Shown: piece by piece, positions 22,888-33,952 of the stretch | How the letters are laid out: each line of letters starts with the position of its first letter | How positions within the stretch are numbered: position 1 is the stretch's first letter | Source: an uncultured bacterium | GTDB taxonomy: Bacteria; Planctomycetota; UBA1135; GCA-002686595 | DNA: 64,000 nucleotides | NCBI GenBank assembly: GCA_905480285.1 | Contig: CAJQPT010000064.1 | Coordinates: forward strand, 1 to 64,000 | Direction: 5' to 3' | Made by a program: the position numbers and the translations under genes | The notes under the pieces: model-generated | Told to the model about the DNA's origin: nothing | The model's database searches: none | Seen by the model: only the letters and a program-made list of their open reading frames with translations

Positions 22888-25852
22888 CAAAGCTGGACCC
22901 AGGCTCCTCCTCGGAGTCGTCGCTTTGCTTTGCCTCGGTGTGCTCCTCTGGTTGGCCCCCTGGGAGTCGGCGAGACCCGAGGGGGGGCTCGAGGTGCTCC
23001 AGAGGTCCGACGCCTTCGCGATCGGCGCCCCGGGCCAGGACCAGGCCCTGCCCGGGATCGGTCAAGCGAAGGGGAGGCGCCCCGACCAGGTCTCCGCGGA
23101 GGCCCTCGCCGCCGCTGAGGCGGAGGCGGCGCGCGCTGAAGCCAATGGGCCCGCGGCCCAGCTCATCGGACGGGTGGTGGGGCCGGCGGGGGAGCCGCTG
23201 GCAGCGGCCAGGGTCCTCGCGACCACAGGGCGATCCGCGGGTTCCTCCCTGGGGATGGAGCTCGAGGACCGGGAGCTCCGGAGCGTCTGTTCTGCAGAGA
23301 GCGGCGACGATGGGGAGTTCCGGATCGGCGTCGCGGAGGGCGTCCCCGAACTTGAAGAAGGGAGGACCGTCTCGGCCTTGATCCGGGCGTCGGGCTGGGT
23401 GGTTCAGAGCCGCCGCCTAGGCCGCTTCCCGGGGCGGCTGCCGATGGTGATCGACCCGATTGTCATGGAGCCCGGCGCGGCGATCTCCGGTCGGGTCATC
23501 GGTCCCGACGGTCTCGCTGCCGAGGGCGCCACGGTCTACTTCGGGCAGTCCGCAACGGTCGGAGGCCTGCGCGTGAGCGCCCCGAGCCGAGGGTATCCGC
23601 TGGGGACGACGGGCAGCGACGGCGCCTTCCGCTGCGACGAGCTGGCGCCAGGTGCCTTCCACCTCGTCGTGGAGAAGCCGGGTCATCCCGTGGCGTTCTT
23701 CGAGGGGGAGGCGACCCTCGGGCGAGAGCTCGAAGGGGTGACGGTGCGGTTGGATCGAGGAGTCTCCATCACGGGCTCGGTGAAGGGCGCCGGGACGCGC
23801 GCCTCCTCTCTCTGGATCTCGGTCTGGCCGGCGGGGGACGATGCTCCGGCAGTGGACCGTCGCCCGCGGGGCGTGGCCCCCGCCAGCGACGGGGCGTTCG
23901 AGTTGACCGGGCTGCGTCCCGGCGGAGAGTACGTGCTCACCCTGCACTCGAGCCGCGGGGCTCGGCGGCGCAGGGGGCGGGACGGGGAGCGCGTCGTGGC
24001 CGTGAGCGGCGCTCGTGGGGTTCAACTCGTGTGGACGCCGCGGTCGAGCGTTGGGGGGCGGGTCGTGGGGTTGACGGACGGCGCTGGCGCGCCGGCTCCT
24101 CTGGAGCAGTTCGTGCTCTGGCACACCTTCAAGACCCCGAAGGACGACCTCTTCTCCGGCGAGGCGCTCGAAGTGGACGGCGAGGTCGTCGCGGTGCACC
24201 CAGATGGCCGCTTCTTGATCGAGGGCCTGCGCTTGGATCCTGGCTCGACCGGGCAAATGGCCCTCCGGATCCGGGCGCCGGGCTTCGAGCAGCTCGTTCG
24301 CCTCGGAGTGGCGGTGCCCCACGCGGCGGACGTCGACCTCGGGGAGATCGCCTTGGCGCCGGCCCCGGGGCTCAGGGTCCGGGTCGTGGAAGCTGGCAGC
24401 GAGCGTCCGCTGGACGGGGCGAGGGTCTTCCTGGCCGCTCAAACGGAGCGGAAGAGCCTGGGCCGCTGGCGCCTCCGTGACACGCCTGCCCACGGCAGTA
24501 CCAAGACTCGCTACGCGGAGACGGACGCGACGGGCTACGCGCTCCTCCAGCTCCCGAAGAAGCGACCCTGGATCGTCTTCGCTAACGCCGACGGCTTCCC
24601 TGTCGGGGAGTTTCGCACGGTCGCGGGCGAGGAGGAGGTCGTGGTGCTCGAGCTCGTTCGTGGATCGAGTCTGGCCGCCGAGGTGGTGGACCTCGCGGGC
24701 AATCCGCTGAAGGGAGTCGAGGTCTCCATGCGCGTCAGCGGGGAGGAGGGCGGGAGCATCTGGCTCCCACGCCGTGTGGTCCGGACCGATGCCGCCGGGG
24801 TTGCGCTCTTCGAGCACATCGAGGCCGGCGTCGCGACGGTGAGGGCCGAGCCGCCGCGCATGCGGCCCCGCCAGCCGAAGGCCTGGCAGGAGGCGGTCGA
24901 GCGGGTGGAGGTCTCCGAAGGGGAGGAGTTGGCGGTCCGGCTGGTGATGCCCCTTTCCGCCGAGCTCAGGGGAAGGGTCCGCCTCGGAGGCGCGCCGCTC
25001 CCCGACGCTCGGCTACGCCTCGCCGTCGACGAGGGCGGTCAAATCCTGCGTCCGGATACCACCTCGGACACGCTCCGGGCGATCACGAACGAGGACGGAG
25101 AGTTCGCGTTGCAGGGGGTCCCGACCGGGACGTACGCCGTGACGGTCAGCCACCGGTCACTGGCGATGGCGTCGGTCTTCACCTACGAGGTCCGACCCGA
25201 GCCGAGCGAGCTGGTGGTCGACCTGGTGGAGACGCGCGTGTCCGGGCGGGTGGTCCTCGAGGGGACCGGCGAGCCTGCGCGGGGCGTCCAGGTGAGGGTG
25301 GCGGGTCCAACCCAGCTCCATCGCGCCTGGATCGGCCAGCGCGCGCTGCGGGAGGACTGGTGGGGTGGAATGGACTCCAGCGATCGCTGGCTGGAGCCAG
25401 GCAAGCTGACCACCGGTGAGGACGGGACCTTCGAGTTCGCAGGGATCACCCCGGGGGTGCCTGTCTCGCTGGAGCTCTCCGGTGAGCTGATCCGCGCCAA
25501 GACCGAATCGCTCGGCGTCTTCGACGAGGGCACGGTGCGAGAGGAGGTCATCCTTGAGGTCGAGGCCGGGGCGAGCCTGCGGGTCGTCGCGGAGAACTCG
25601 GCCCGTCGAAGAGGGGGGCGTTCGGGGCGATCTCGGGCCTACGGAATTCGTCTCCGTGCGCTTGATCAGCGAATGCGAGACAAGGTGGTGAAGTCGTTCA
25701 GGGGCTCCTCGCACCGTTTCATTTCCCTGCGGCCGGGCCGCTACAGCGTCGAGACGATCGATCTTGGGGCCGAGGGGGCTCCCGCGATCGAGGCTCGAGA
25801 GGTCACGCTGGTCGGCGGAGAGCGGGCCGAGGTCACGATGCCGGGTCTGTGA
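22874..25852 (+). CDS. Large protein of repeated carboxypeptidase-regulatory-like domains
   Basis: A 992-residue protein with one N-terminal hydrophobic helix (PRLLLGVVALLCLGVLLWLA). At least seven beta-sandwich units of the CarboxypepD_reg type follow. Each has an LxGRVxGPxGxPLxxARV-like start and a DGxFxxxxLxPGxYxLxV-like end, for example LIGRVVGPAGEPLAAARV, FELTGLRPGGEYVLTL and FALQGVPTGTYAVTV. Such proteins are surface or periplasmic and often adhesive or structural; no enzymatic motif is visible. The start at 22874 is preferred over the longer open frame from 22718 because the helix follows directly and because of the direct repeat there. Confidence 0.8.
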   Translation: MTHASKAGPRLLLGVVALLCLGVLLWLAPWESARPEGGLEVLQRSDAFAIGAPGQDQALPGIGQAKGRRPDQVSAEALAAAEAEAARAEANGPAAQLIGRVVGPAGEPLAAARVLATTGRSAGSSLGMELEDRELRSVCSAESGDDGEFRIGVAEGVPELEEGRTVSALIRASGWVVQSRRLGRFPGRLPMVIDPIVMEPGAAISGRVIGPDGLAAEGATVYFGQSATVGGLRVSAPSRGYPLGTTGSDGAFRCDELAPGAFHLVVEKPGHPVAFFEGEATLGRELEGVTVRLDRGVSITGSVKGAGTRASSLWISVWPAGDDAPAVDRRPRGVAPASDGAFELTGLRPGGEYVLTLHSSRGARRRRGRDGERVVAVSGARGVQLVWTPRSSVGGRVVGLTDGAGAPAPLEQFVLWHTFKTPKDDLFSGEALEVDGEVVAVHPDGRFLIEGLRLDPGSTGQMALRIRAPGFEQLVRLGVAVPHAADVDLGEIALAPAPGLRVRVVEAGSERPLDGARVFLAAQTERKSLGRWRLRDTPAHGSTKTRYAETDATGYALLQLPKKRPWIVFANADGFPVGEFRTVAGEEEVVVLELVRGSSLAAEVVDLAGNPLKGVEVSMRVSGEEGGSIWLPRRVVRTDAAGVALFEHIEAGVATVRAEPPRMRPRQPKAWQEAVERVEVSEGEELAVRLVMPLSAELRGRVRLGGAPLPDARLRLAVDEGGQILRPDTTSDTLRAITNEDGEFALQGVPTGTYAVTVSHRSLAMASVFTYEVRPEPSELVVDLVETRVSGRVVLEGTGEPARGVQVRVAGPTQLHRAWIGQRALREDWWGGMDSSDRWLEPGKLTTGEDGTFEFAGITPGVPVSLELSGELIRAKTESLGVFDEGTVREEVILEVEAGASLRVVAENSARRRGGRSGRSRAYGIRLRALDQRMRDKVVKSFRGSSHRFISLRPGRYSVETIDLGAEGAPAIEAREVTLVGGERAEVTMPGL

Positions 25853-25888
25853 TCGAGCCGGCGGTCAGCAGGAGCTAGGATCTGCCCC

Positions 25889-26728
25889 ATGACGCGCGAG
25901 TACGACGCCCTGCTCCTGGACCTCGACGGGACCCTGCTGACCCCAGACGAGACGATTCACCCCCGGACGCGAGAGGCGATCCTCGAGGCCGAGCGCCAGG
26001 GGGTCGAGGTCATGGTGGTGACCGGCCGCTCCAAGATCTCGGCCATGCCCATTGTCACGGACCTGGGACTCGACGCTCCGACGGTGCTCTTCAACGGGTG
26101 CGCTGTCTGGTGTCACAAGGGGGAGCGCATGCTCGAGGAGCGGACCATCGCGACCCGGACGCTCCAGCGCCTGCACCGCTGGGCTGCCGAGCGCGAAGCC
26201 CAGGTCCTCGTCATGACCGCCGACGAGAAGCTCGCCCTGGCGCCGCGGAGCGACGAGGAGGCCCGCAACTTCGAGGGCTTCATCGGGGTGCAGTTTGTGG
26301 ACCGCCCAGGGCTGATCCGGGACTACACCATCCGGCTCAGCTTCCTGATGAAGTGCGGGGACGTCGGCTCGGCGACCGTGGCCGCGGAGCTCGAGGAGGC
26401 GGCCGGGGCGCCGATCTACATCTCGCACTTCCCGCTCTCCATCCTGCCGCGCCACCACACCAACCCCTACAGCGCGATCGACGTCCACGCGCCGTGCCAG
26501 GGAAAGGCCGAGGCGATCCGCCTGCTCCAGGAGACCAAGGGGATTCCTGCGTCGCGGGTCATCGCGATCGGTGACGCGGACAATGACGTTCCCATGCTCC
26601 GGCGCGCCGGCCTTGGCGTCGCGATGGGGAACGCGTTCCCCGAGGTCCAGGCCGAAGCGAACCTCGTCCTCGCCCATCATCGGACGGACACCATCGGTGC
26701 GCTCGTCGAGGAGAAGCTCCTGCGCTGA
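25889..26728 (+). CDS. Cof-type HAD-superfamily phosphatase
   Basis: A 279-residue phosphatase. The nucleophile motif LLLDLDGTLL (Asp11, Asp13) is at the N-terminus. Motif II is VVTGRS, and motifs III/IV are a lysine in GKAEAI with GDADNDVPML. A type IIB cap lies between, as in Cof/YidA proteins that dephosphorylate sugar phosphates and cofactors. The exact substrate is not deducible. It follows the large repeat-domain gene by 36 bp on the same strand. Confidence 0.88.
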   Translation: MTREYDALLLDLDGTLLTPDETIHPRTREAILEAERQGVEVMVVTGRSKISAMPIVTDLGLDAPTVLFNGCAVWCHKGERMLEERTIATRTLQRLHRWAAEREAQVLVMTADEKLALAPRSDEEARNFEGFIGVQFVDRPGLIRDYTIRLSFLMKCGDVGSATVAAELEEAAGAPIYISHFPLSILPRHHTNPYSAIDVHAPCQGKAEAIRLLQETKGIPASRVIAIGDADNDVPMLRRAGLGVAMGNAFPEVQAEANLVLAHHRTDTIGALVEEKLLR

Positions 26729-26765
26729 GGCGCTCCCCCTGGCTCCAAGGTGACCCCGGCGGATG

Positions 26766-26810
26766 CCCTGCTTCAGGGAACCCGGCTTCGATGAATCCGG
26801 CTTCGAGGGG
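26766..26810. repeat. 15-bp tandem array, three copies
   Basis: Three degenerate 15-bp units (ccctgcttcagggaa, cccggcttcgatgaa, tccggcttcgagggg) begin 38 bp after the HAD gene stop, in the gap before the convergent FmdB-like gene. Confidence 0.75.
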
Positions 26811-26907
26811 TGCGGTGGAGCCCTCCCCTGCGGTCAGGCCGCACGACAGGCGGCAGAAGGTCCTCCGCCTGCGCGACTCTGGAGCCCGGCCCCTTCCAGG
26901 ACGAGCC

Positions 26908-27228
26908 TCAGTCCCCTGAGGGCTTGCTCTTCTTCTTCGAGGAGGACCCGCTCTTCGAGGACGAGTCGCTCTTCGGGGACGAGCCGCCGGACTCGGAGCT
27001 CTTCTTCTCCGCGGTATCGGCCTTCTTCGCGTCGTCGTAGCTCTTCGAGCGATAGTCCGTGACGTAGTACCCGGAGCCCTTGAAGACGAAGCCCGCTCCG
27101 GAGCCGATCAGGCGCTCAAGCTTCAGCTTCCCGCACTCCGGGCACTTGCGCATGACGCGATCGCTCATCATCTGGAACTCCTCGAACGTATGTCCGCAGG
27201 CGTTGCAGCGATAGTCGTACGTCGGCAT
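26908..27228 (-). CDS. FmdB-family zinc-ribbon protein
   Basis: A 106-residue protein. The N-terminal zinc ribbon starts MPTYDYRCNACGHTFE and pairs CNAC with CPEC, the FmdB/CxxC_CxxC_SSSS regulatory-protein family. The C-terminal 50 residues are a Ser/Lys-rich disordered tail. Its start overlaps the grpE stop by one base (TGATG), so it is translationally coupled to the chaperone genes. Its role there is unknown; zinc-ribbon regulation or ribosome-associated function are both possible. Confidence 0.82.
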   Translation of the reverse strand: MPTYDYRCNACGHTFEEFQMMSDRVMRKCPECGKLKLERLIGSGAGFVFKGSGYYVTDYRSKSYDDAKKADTAEKKSSESGGSSPKSDSSSKSGSSSKKKSKPSGD

Positions 27229-27935
27229 CAGGCGCTCCCCTCGACGCCCTCTTCAACGCCGCCGTTGTCAGCCGCCTCGGCGACCTCCTCGTGGGCCGTG
27301 TCTCCCGTGGAGCCGGCCCCGTCCGCGGGAGCCTCATCCGCGGGAGCCTCATCTGCAGGGGCCTCATCCGCAGGGGCATCGGGCGCTGCAGCGACTCGGA
27401 CCTGAGCGAACCGGAGGACGGCCTCGCCGATGGTCCAGCCGCCGCGCACGACCTCGACGATCGTGCCGGGCTCATGCTCGTCGGTCTCGACAGTGGAGAC
27501 GGCCTGGTGCCGGCTGGGATCGAAGGCGCCCTCGGCGGTGACGGCCCTGACGTTCATCCTGTCGAACAGCGCCTGCAGCTGCTGGCGGGTCATCTCGACC
27601 CCGACCTTGAGGTTCTTGGCCTCCTCGCTGGTGACCTCGAAGGCGAGCGCCATGTCGAGGTAGTCGAGGATAGTGACGGCCTCACCGAGGACCTCCGACC
27701 GGGCGTTGGCCACGGCCGTGTCGATGTTGGTCTGCGCGTGGCGCCGGTGGTTCTGGAAGTCGGCCTGGAGCCGCATCCAGCGGTCCACGGCGTCGTCTCT
27801 CTCGCGGGCCAGCGTGAGCAGCGGATCCTCGTCCTCGACGACCTCCTCCACGGGGGCGTCTTGCGCCTCCGTGGAGGGCTCCTCGCTCGCGGGCTCTGCC
27901 TTCTTCTCGCTTCTCTTGCTCTTTCCGAATGCCAT
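27228..27935 (-). CDS. grpE: Nucleotide exchange factor GrpE
   Basis: A 235-residue GrpE, the exchange factor that releases ADP from DnaK. The long N-terminal helix region (ERDDAVDRWMRLQADFQNHRR) and the C-terminal beta domain (VETDEHEPGTIVEVVRGGW ahead of a VLRFAQVRV strand) are conserved. The start is ATG 27935; an alternative GTG at 27944 would overlap the dnaJ stop. The last 50 residues are an acidic tail, including four APADE-like pentapeptides from a 15-bp array. No dnaK gene is in the window. Confidence 0.9.
   Translation of the reverse strand: MAFGKSKRSEKKAEPASEEPSTEAQDAPVEEVVEDEDPLLTLARERDDAVDRWMRLQADFQNHRRHAQTNIDTAVANARSEVLGEAVTILDYLDMALAFEVTSEEAKNLKVGVEMTRQQLQALFDRMNVRAVTAEGAFDPSRHQAVSTVETDEHEPGTIVEVVRGGWTIGEAVLRFAQVRVAAAPDAPADEAPADEAPADEAPADGAGSTGDTAHEEVAEAADNGGVEEGVEGSA
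27322..27381 (-). repeat. 15-bp in-frame tandem array in grpE, four copies
   Basis: Four tandem 15-bp units encode the pentapeptide repeat APADE near the C-terminus of GrpE. Plus-strand copies at 27322 and 27337 are identical (tccgcgggagcctca). The repeat lengthens an acidic tail outside the conserved GrpE fold. Confidence 0.88.
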
Positions 27936-27940
27936 GGCGG

Positions 27941-29068
27941 TCACTTGAAGTACTCGGTGACGCGATCGAAGAACGACTTACGGCCGCTCGTCTCCCGGTC
28001 AATCTCCTGGAACTCCTCGAGCAGCTCGCGCTGCCGGTCGGTGATCTTCTTGGGCACCTCGCAGAAGACTCGCACGAGCTGGTCCCCGCGGGCGCGGCTG
28101 TCCAGGCGAGGCAGCCCTTGGCCGCGAAGGCGGAAGACCTTGCCGCTCTGGGTGCCGGCGGGCACGGTCATTTCGACCTTGCCGCGCAGGGTGGGGATCT
28201 CGATCTTGTCCCCGAGCGCCAGCTGCGAGAAGGCGAAGGGGACCTCGGTCAGGACATCCGGCCCCGACCGCTGGAAGACGCGGTGCTCCTTCTCACGGAT
28301 CACGCAGTAGAGGTCGCCTCGCGGGGAGCCGTTCGCTCCGGCGTCGCCCTCGCCGGTGATGCGCAGCTGAACACCCTCCTCGACTCCCGCCGGGACCTGG
28401 ATCTCGACCTCGGTGCGATCTTGGACGTTGCCGCTGCCGCTGCAGGACTGGCAGGGAGACTCGATCACCTCTCCGGCCCCGCGGCAGGAGGGGCAGGGGG
28501 AGGCCATCTGGAAGAAGCCCGCGCTGCGGGTCACCTGGCCGCTGCCGTTGCACGTCGAGCAGCGCGACTTGCCGGTACCCTTGCGCGCGCCGGATCCCGA
28601 GCAGGTCCCGCAGCCGTCCATGCGCTTGAGCGCGACCGTCTTGGACACGCCCTCGTCGATCTCTTCGAGGGTGAGGTCGAGGACAATGCGGAGGTCGCGG
28701 CCCCGCTGGGGCCCACGGCGCCGCCCGCCGCCGCCTCCGAACATGCTCCCGAAGCCGCCCGAGCCACCGAAGATGTCACCGAAGGCCGAGAAGATGTCAT
28801 CGACGTTGGTGAAGCCGCCCGCTCCGGCCCCGGCCCCCTGATCGAAGGCCTGGTGCCCGAACTGGTCGTATCGGGGCCGCTTCTCCGCGTCGCCCACGAC
28901 GTCATAGGCCTCGGCCGCCTCCTTGAAGCTGGCCTCCGCGTCGGCGTCGTCGGGGTTCTGATCGGGGTGGTACTTGAGGGCGAGCTTGCGGTACGCCTTC
29001 TTGATGTCACCTGCCGGAGCGTCCTTGGGGACGCCGAGCACCTCGTAGTAGTCGCGCTTCTGGCTCAT
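27941..29068 (-). CDS. dnaJ: Chaperone DnaJ (Hsp40)
   Basis: A full-length 375-residue type I DnaJ. The J domain has YHPDQ with HPD at 34-36. A Gly/Phe-rich linker follows (about residues 75-120). The zinc domain has four CxxCxGxG units (CGTCSGSG, CSTCNGSG, CPSCRGAG, CQSCSGSG), and a C-terminal substrate-binding domain completes it. It stimulates the ATPase of DnaK. It abuts grpE and is separated from the upstream groEL by two hairpins. Confidence 0.95.
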   Translation of the reverse strand: MSQKRDYYEVLGVPKDAPAGDIKKAYRKLALKYHPDQNPDDADAEASFKEAAEAYDVVGDAEKRPRYDQFGHQAFDQGAGAGAGGFTNVDDIFSAFGDIFGGSGGFGSMFGGGGGRRRGPQRGRDLRIVLDLTLEEIDEGVSKTVALKRMDGCGTCSGSGARKGTGKSRCSTCNGSGQVTRSAGFFQMASPCPSCRGAGEVIESPCQSCSGSGNVQDRTEVEIQVPAGVEEGVQLRITGEGDAGANGSPRGDLYCVIREKEHRVFQRSGPDVLTEVPFAFSQLALGDKIEIPTLRGKVEMTVPAGTQSGKVFRLRGQGLPRLDSRARGDQLVRVFCEVPKKITDRQRELLEEFQEIDRETSGRKSFFDRVTEYFK

Positions 29069-29118
29069 CGGGGCGATTCGGTCGGGGACGGCTGTGACTG
29101 GAGGCGGTGCAAATGGGA

Positions 29119-29184
29119 GCCGGGCGGCGGGACGGGAGTCCGTCCCGCCGCCCGGCGCTGAGGGTCGCGGCCGTGTGGCCGCGA
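29119..29184 (-). terminator. Two hairpins between groEL and dnaJ
   Basis: A 17-bp perfect stem (29119-29135 with 29140-29156, loop gagt) is followed by an 8-bp stem (29165-29172 with 29177-29184, loop gtgt). Both lie between the groEL stop (29189) and the dnaJ start (29068). They probably terminate or attenuate the groEL transcript, so dnaJ-grpE-fmdB may be read at a lower level or from another promoter. Confidence 0.65.
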
Positions 29185-29188
29185 GCGA

Positions 29189-30790
29189 TCAGGCGACCGA
29201 CCCCTCGATGGAGTGGTCGTTCTTGAGGTCCGTGATCATCGAGTCCGTCGTCAGGAGCAGGCCTGAGATTGACGCGGCGTTCTGCAGCGCGCTGCGCACC
29301 ACCTTCGCCGGGTCAATGACGCCGGCCTTGAACATGTCCTCGTACTCGCCCGTGAGCGCGTTGTACCCCGTGGACTTGCCCTTCTCTCGGACCATCTCCG
29401 CGACGACCGAACCGTCGACGCCCGCGTTCTCGGCGATCTGCCGGATCGGGGCCTCGAGGGCGCGCTCGATGATGAGCGCGCCGAACTTCTCGTCGCCCTT
29501 GTAGCGGCCCTCGGCCACGGCAGAGGAGGCGCGCAACAGGGCGACTCCGCCGCCCGGCACGATGCCCTCTTCGATGGCGGCACGGGTGGCATTGAGGGCG
29601 TCCTCGACGCGGTCCTTGCGCTCCTTCATCTCGGCCTCGGTCTTGCCGCCGACCTTGATGACGGCGACGCCGCCGGTGAGCTTCGCGAGGCGCTCCTCGA
29701 GCTTCTCCTTGTCGTAGTCCGAGGTCGACTTCTCGATCTGGACCCGGATCTGAGCGGCGCGCTCGGAGACGGCCTTCTTCTTCCCGGAGCCCTGGATGAT
29801 CGTGGTCGAGTCCTTGGAGACGACGACGCGGCTAGCGTGGCCGAAGTGCTCGGCGGTGACGCTCTCCAGGGGCATCCCCAGCTCGTCCGTGATCGCGGTC
29901 CCGCCGGTGAGGGCGGCGATGTCCTCGAGGTACGACTTGCGACGCTCGCCGAAGCCGGGCGCCTTCACGGCGGCGACGTTGAGGACGTTCTTGAGGCGGT
30001 TGATGACGAGGGCCGTGAGGGCCTCGCCTTCGATGTCTTCAGCGATGATCAGCAGCGGCTTACCCGTGCGCATGGCGGCCTCGAGGGCAGGCACCAGCTC
30101 GCGGACCGTCGAGATCTTCTTGTTGCAAATGAAGATGTGGACGTCCTCGTACTCAGCGACGAGCTTCGAGAGGTCCGTCGCGAAGTAAGGCGAGAGGTAG
30201 CCCTTGTCGAACTCCATTCCCTCGACGTGGTCGAGGAGGGTGTCGATGCCCTTGTTCTCCTCGACGGTGATCACGCCCTCATTGCCAACCTTGTCGAAGG
30301 CCTCGGCCAGGAGCTCACCCGTCTCGGGGTCGTTGTTCGCGGAGATCGTCGCGACAGCGGCTTTGTCGGCTTTCGACTTGATGTTCCGCGACTGGGATGC
30401 GATCGAGGCGACGGCGGCCTGGACGGCCTTGTCGATGCCGGACCGCAGGGCGATGGTGGACACCCCCGTGGCGGCGTACTTGAGGCCCTCGTTGAAGATG
30501 GCCGAGGCGAGCACCGTCGCGGTGGTCGTGCCGTCACCGGCGATGTCGTTGGTCTTGTTGGCGACCTCGAGCACGAGCTTCGCGCCCATGTTCTCGAACG
30601 GATCAACGTGCTCGATTTCCTTGGCGACGGAGACGCCGTCCTTTGTCACGTGCGGGGAGCCGAAGCTCTTCTGCAGGATGACGTTTCGACCGGCGGGGCC
30701 GAGGGTGACGCGCACCGTCTTGGCGAGCTTCTCGATGCCCGCCTTCATCTTCTGACGAGCGGCGTCGTCGAACATGATTTGCTTGGCCAT
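29189..30790 (-). CDS. groEL: Chaperonin GroEL, paralogue without GGM tail
   Basis: A 533-residue 60-kDa chaperonin. It begins [18 protein letters not shown], has the nucleotide motif [10 protein letters not shown] near residue 86, and ends [13 protein letters not shown] without the Gly-Gly-Met repeat tail. It should form the double-ring folding chamber with GroES, but no groES lies nearby. It follows the second groEL by 66 bp on the same strand. The two copies diverge clearly throughout, so this is an old duplication with likely functional specialisation. Confidence 0.93.
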   Translation of the reverse strand: MAKQIMFDDAARQKMKAGIEKLAKTVRVTLGPAGRNVILQKSFGSPHVTKDGVSVAKEIEHVDPFENMGAKLVLEVANKTNDIAGDGTTTATVLASAIFNEGLKYAATGVSTIALRSGIDKAVQAAVASIASQSRNIKSKADKAAVATISANNDPETGELLAEAFDKVGNEGVITVEENKGIDTLLDHVEGMEFDKGYLSPYFATDLSKLVAEYEDVHIFICNKKISTVRELVPALEAAMRTGKPLLIIAEDIEGEALTALVINRLKNVLNVAAVKAPGFGERRKSYLEDIAALTGGTAITDELGMPLESVTAEHFGHASRVVVSKDSTTIIQGSGKKKAVSERAAQIRVQIEKSTSDYDKEKLEERLAKLTGGVAVIKVGGKTEAEMKERKDRVEDALNATRAAIEEGIVPGGGVALLRASSAVAEGRYKGDEKFGALIIERALEAPIRQIAENAGVDGSVVAEMVREKGKSTGYNALTGEYEDMFKAGVIDPAKVVRSALQNAASISGLLLTTDSMITDLKNDHSIEGSVA

Positions 30791-30856
30791 TTGGTGTTCC
30801 TTCTTTGGTGTTGGTGATCTGTGTGTACGGGGGGGGAGTTGGGGAGGGGCGCGGGA

Positions 30857-32524
<1,668 letters not shown>

Positions 32525-33041
32525 GGGTGTCTGAGCTTTCTGTGTACGGGGAGTCGGGGAGCGGCACCGCGGAGCGCGGCGCGCGCGAGTTCGGGAGCCG
32601 GGGTGGGTACGCCCGGCCAGGGGAGGGCCGAGTGCAAAGGGCGTGCCGAACCCAGATGGGGCCGCTCTGGGCCTCTGGCGCTGCCGAAGTGGCAGGGCGC
32701 CCGCTCCGCCCACGGGGGCGCTGCCGATTTGACCGCTCCTGACTGCTTCTGCCCGCTCCTGACTGGGCCAGCGGTGCCTGGGCCCCGCTGGAGGCGGGAG
32801 CTGGGCCGTGATGGTGGGGGCGGCGCTGCTGATCTGGAAGGGCGGTCTGGGGGGGGCTGAGGACCCCGAGGCTCCAGGCTTGGGGCGGACGCGGATTGCC
32901 CCTTGGCTTCGGGTTGCCCCGAGCGGGTAGGTTGGGCCGCCCCCGAGCACCTGCTCGACAGGATTCCATGGCCAATCTCGCCCTGAAGCCCACTCCCGCG
33001 CGGTCACTGGCGCTCCGATGGCGTGACCCGGTGGTGTCCCC
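32525..33041. other. Divergent intergenic region upstream of groEL
   Basis: This 517-bp region separates the minus-strand groEL start from the plus-strand methyltransferase. It is extremely GC-rich. A near-duplication (ccgctcctgactg twice, about 20 bp apart near 32733-32765) is visible. I see no CIRCE inverted repeat, no groES and no clear -35/-10 pair. A 25-codon frame from ATG 32968 ends at TGA 33043-33045, overlapping the GTG start of the downstream gene; it could be a leader peptide or chance. Confidence 0.5.
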
Positions 33042-33887
33042 GTGAGCTCCGAGCGCGGAGAGGGCGGGTCCCCCGATCGGCCGGCCCCGGAGGTCTTGGG
33101 TGGGGAGGACCTGGCTGGGATCGCCGCGGAGAAGCTGCCCCATGAGGAGGAGCACCTCGCCGCGCTGGAGCGCATGGCCGGGCTGGAGCCTTACTACCGC
33201 TGGGTCGCGGAGCTCGCCGAGGCCATGAACGGAGGGCCGCTGGGGTCGCGGGTCCTCGACGCGGGGTGCGGCATCGGGAACTTCGTGGAGATCATGAGGC
33301 ATCGAGCCGAGGAGGTGCTCGCCGTCGATCTCTCGCCCTTGAACGTGGCGGTCCTCGAGCGCCGCTTCGAGGGAGTGGCTGGCGTCGAGGTGCTCCAGAC
33401 CGACCTGGACGCCCAGCGAGAGGAGCTCCGGGCGCGTGATGTGGAGGCCGTCGTATGCCTGGATGTCCTCGAACACATCCAGGACGATCTCTCGTTGCTG
33501 AGGAGCTTCGCGGGGATCCTGCCGCCTGGCGGGAGGCTCTTCATCAAGGTCCCCGCTCACCAGTGGCTCTTCGGGTCCGTGGACGTCGCCTCCGATCACC
33601 TGCGCCGCTACAGCCGCAGGGACCTCGTCTCCAGGGTGACGGAGGCGGGGTTCACGGTCCGCGCCGCTCGCTACATGAACCTCGCGGGCGTCGGCCCTTA
33701 CCTCTTGAAGAGTCGCATCCTGCGTCGCGGCTCGACGTTCTCCAGCTCGTTCAACGAGCGGCAGCTGCGCTGGATCAAGCGCTCCATCGGCGCCTTCCGT
33801 GCGGTCGATCACCTCACGGGCTGGGCCGGGCCGGGCGGCGGCCCTCCGGTCGGGCAGTCCGTGGTCCTGCTCGCCACTCGGCCCTGA
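33042..33887 (+). CDS. Class I SAM-dependent methyltransferase
   Basis: A 281-residue methyltransferase. Motif I is RVLDAGCGIGNFVE near residue 71, the acidic motif II is AVDLSPLN, and a motif IV-like VVCLDVLEHI with the following GGRLFIKVPAH are all present. This pattern is of the Methyltransf_11/23 type, which often methylates small molecules, quinones or glycolipid sugars. The start is a GTG at 33042. The substrate cannot be inferred from the neighbours. Confidence 0.8.
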   Translation: MSSERGEGGSPDRPAPEVLGGEDLAGIAAEKLPHEEEHLAALERMAGLEPYYRWVAELAEAMNGGPLGSRVLDAGCGIGNFVEIMRHRAEEVLAVDLSPLNVAVLERRFEGVAGVEVLQTDLDAQREELRARDVEAVVCLDVLEHIQDDLSLLRSFAGILPPGGRLFIKVPAHQWLFGSVDVASDHLRRYSRRDLVSRVTEAGFTVRAARYMNLAGVGPYLLKSRILRRGSTFSSSFNERQLRWIKRSIGAFRAVDHLTGWAGPGGGPPVGQSVVLLATRP

Positions 33888-33952
33888 TCCGCCCGCGGAC
33901 GGTCCAGGGCTCGACGGGTGCCATCGGGGCCGCGGCAGCCTACGATGACCCC

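Noticed and set aside
32525-33041. CIRCE/HrcA operator or groES upstream of groEL
   Set aside because: No TTAGCACTC-N9-GAGTGCTAA-like inverted repeat and no groES-like frame were found on either strand of the region.
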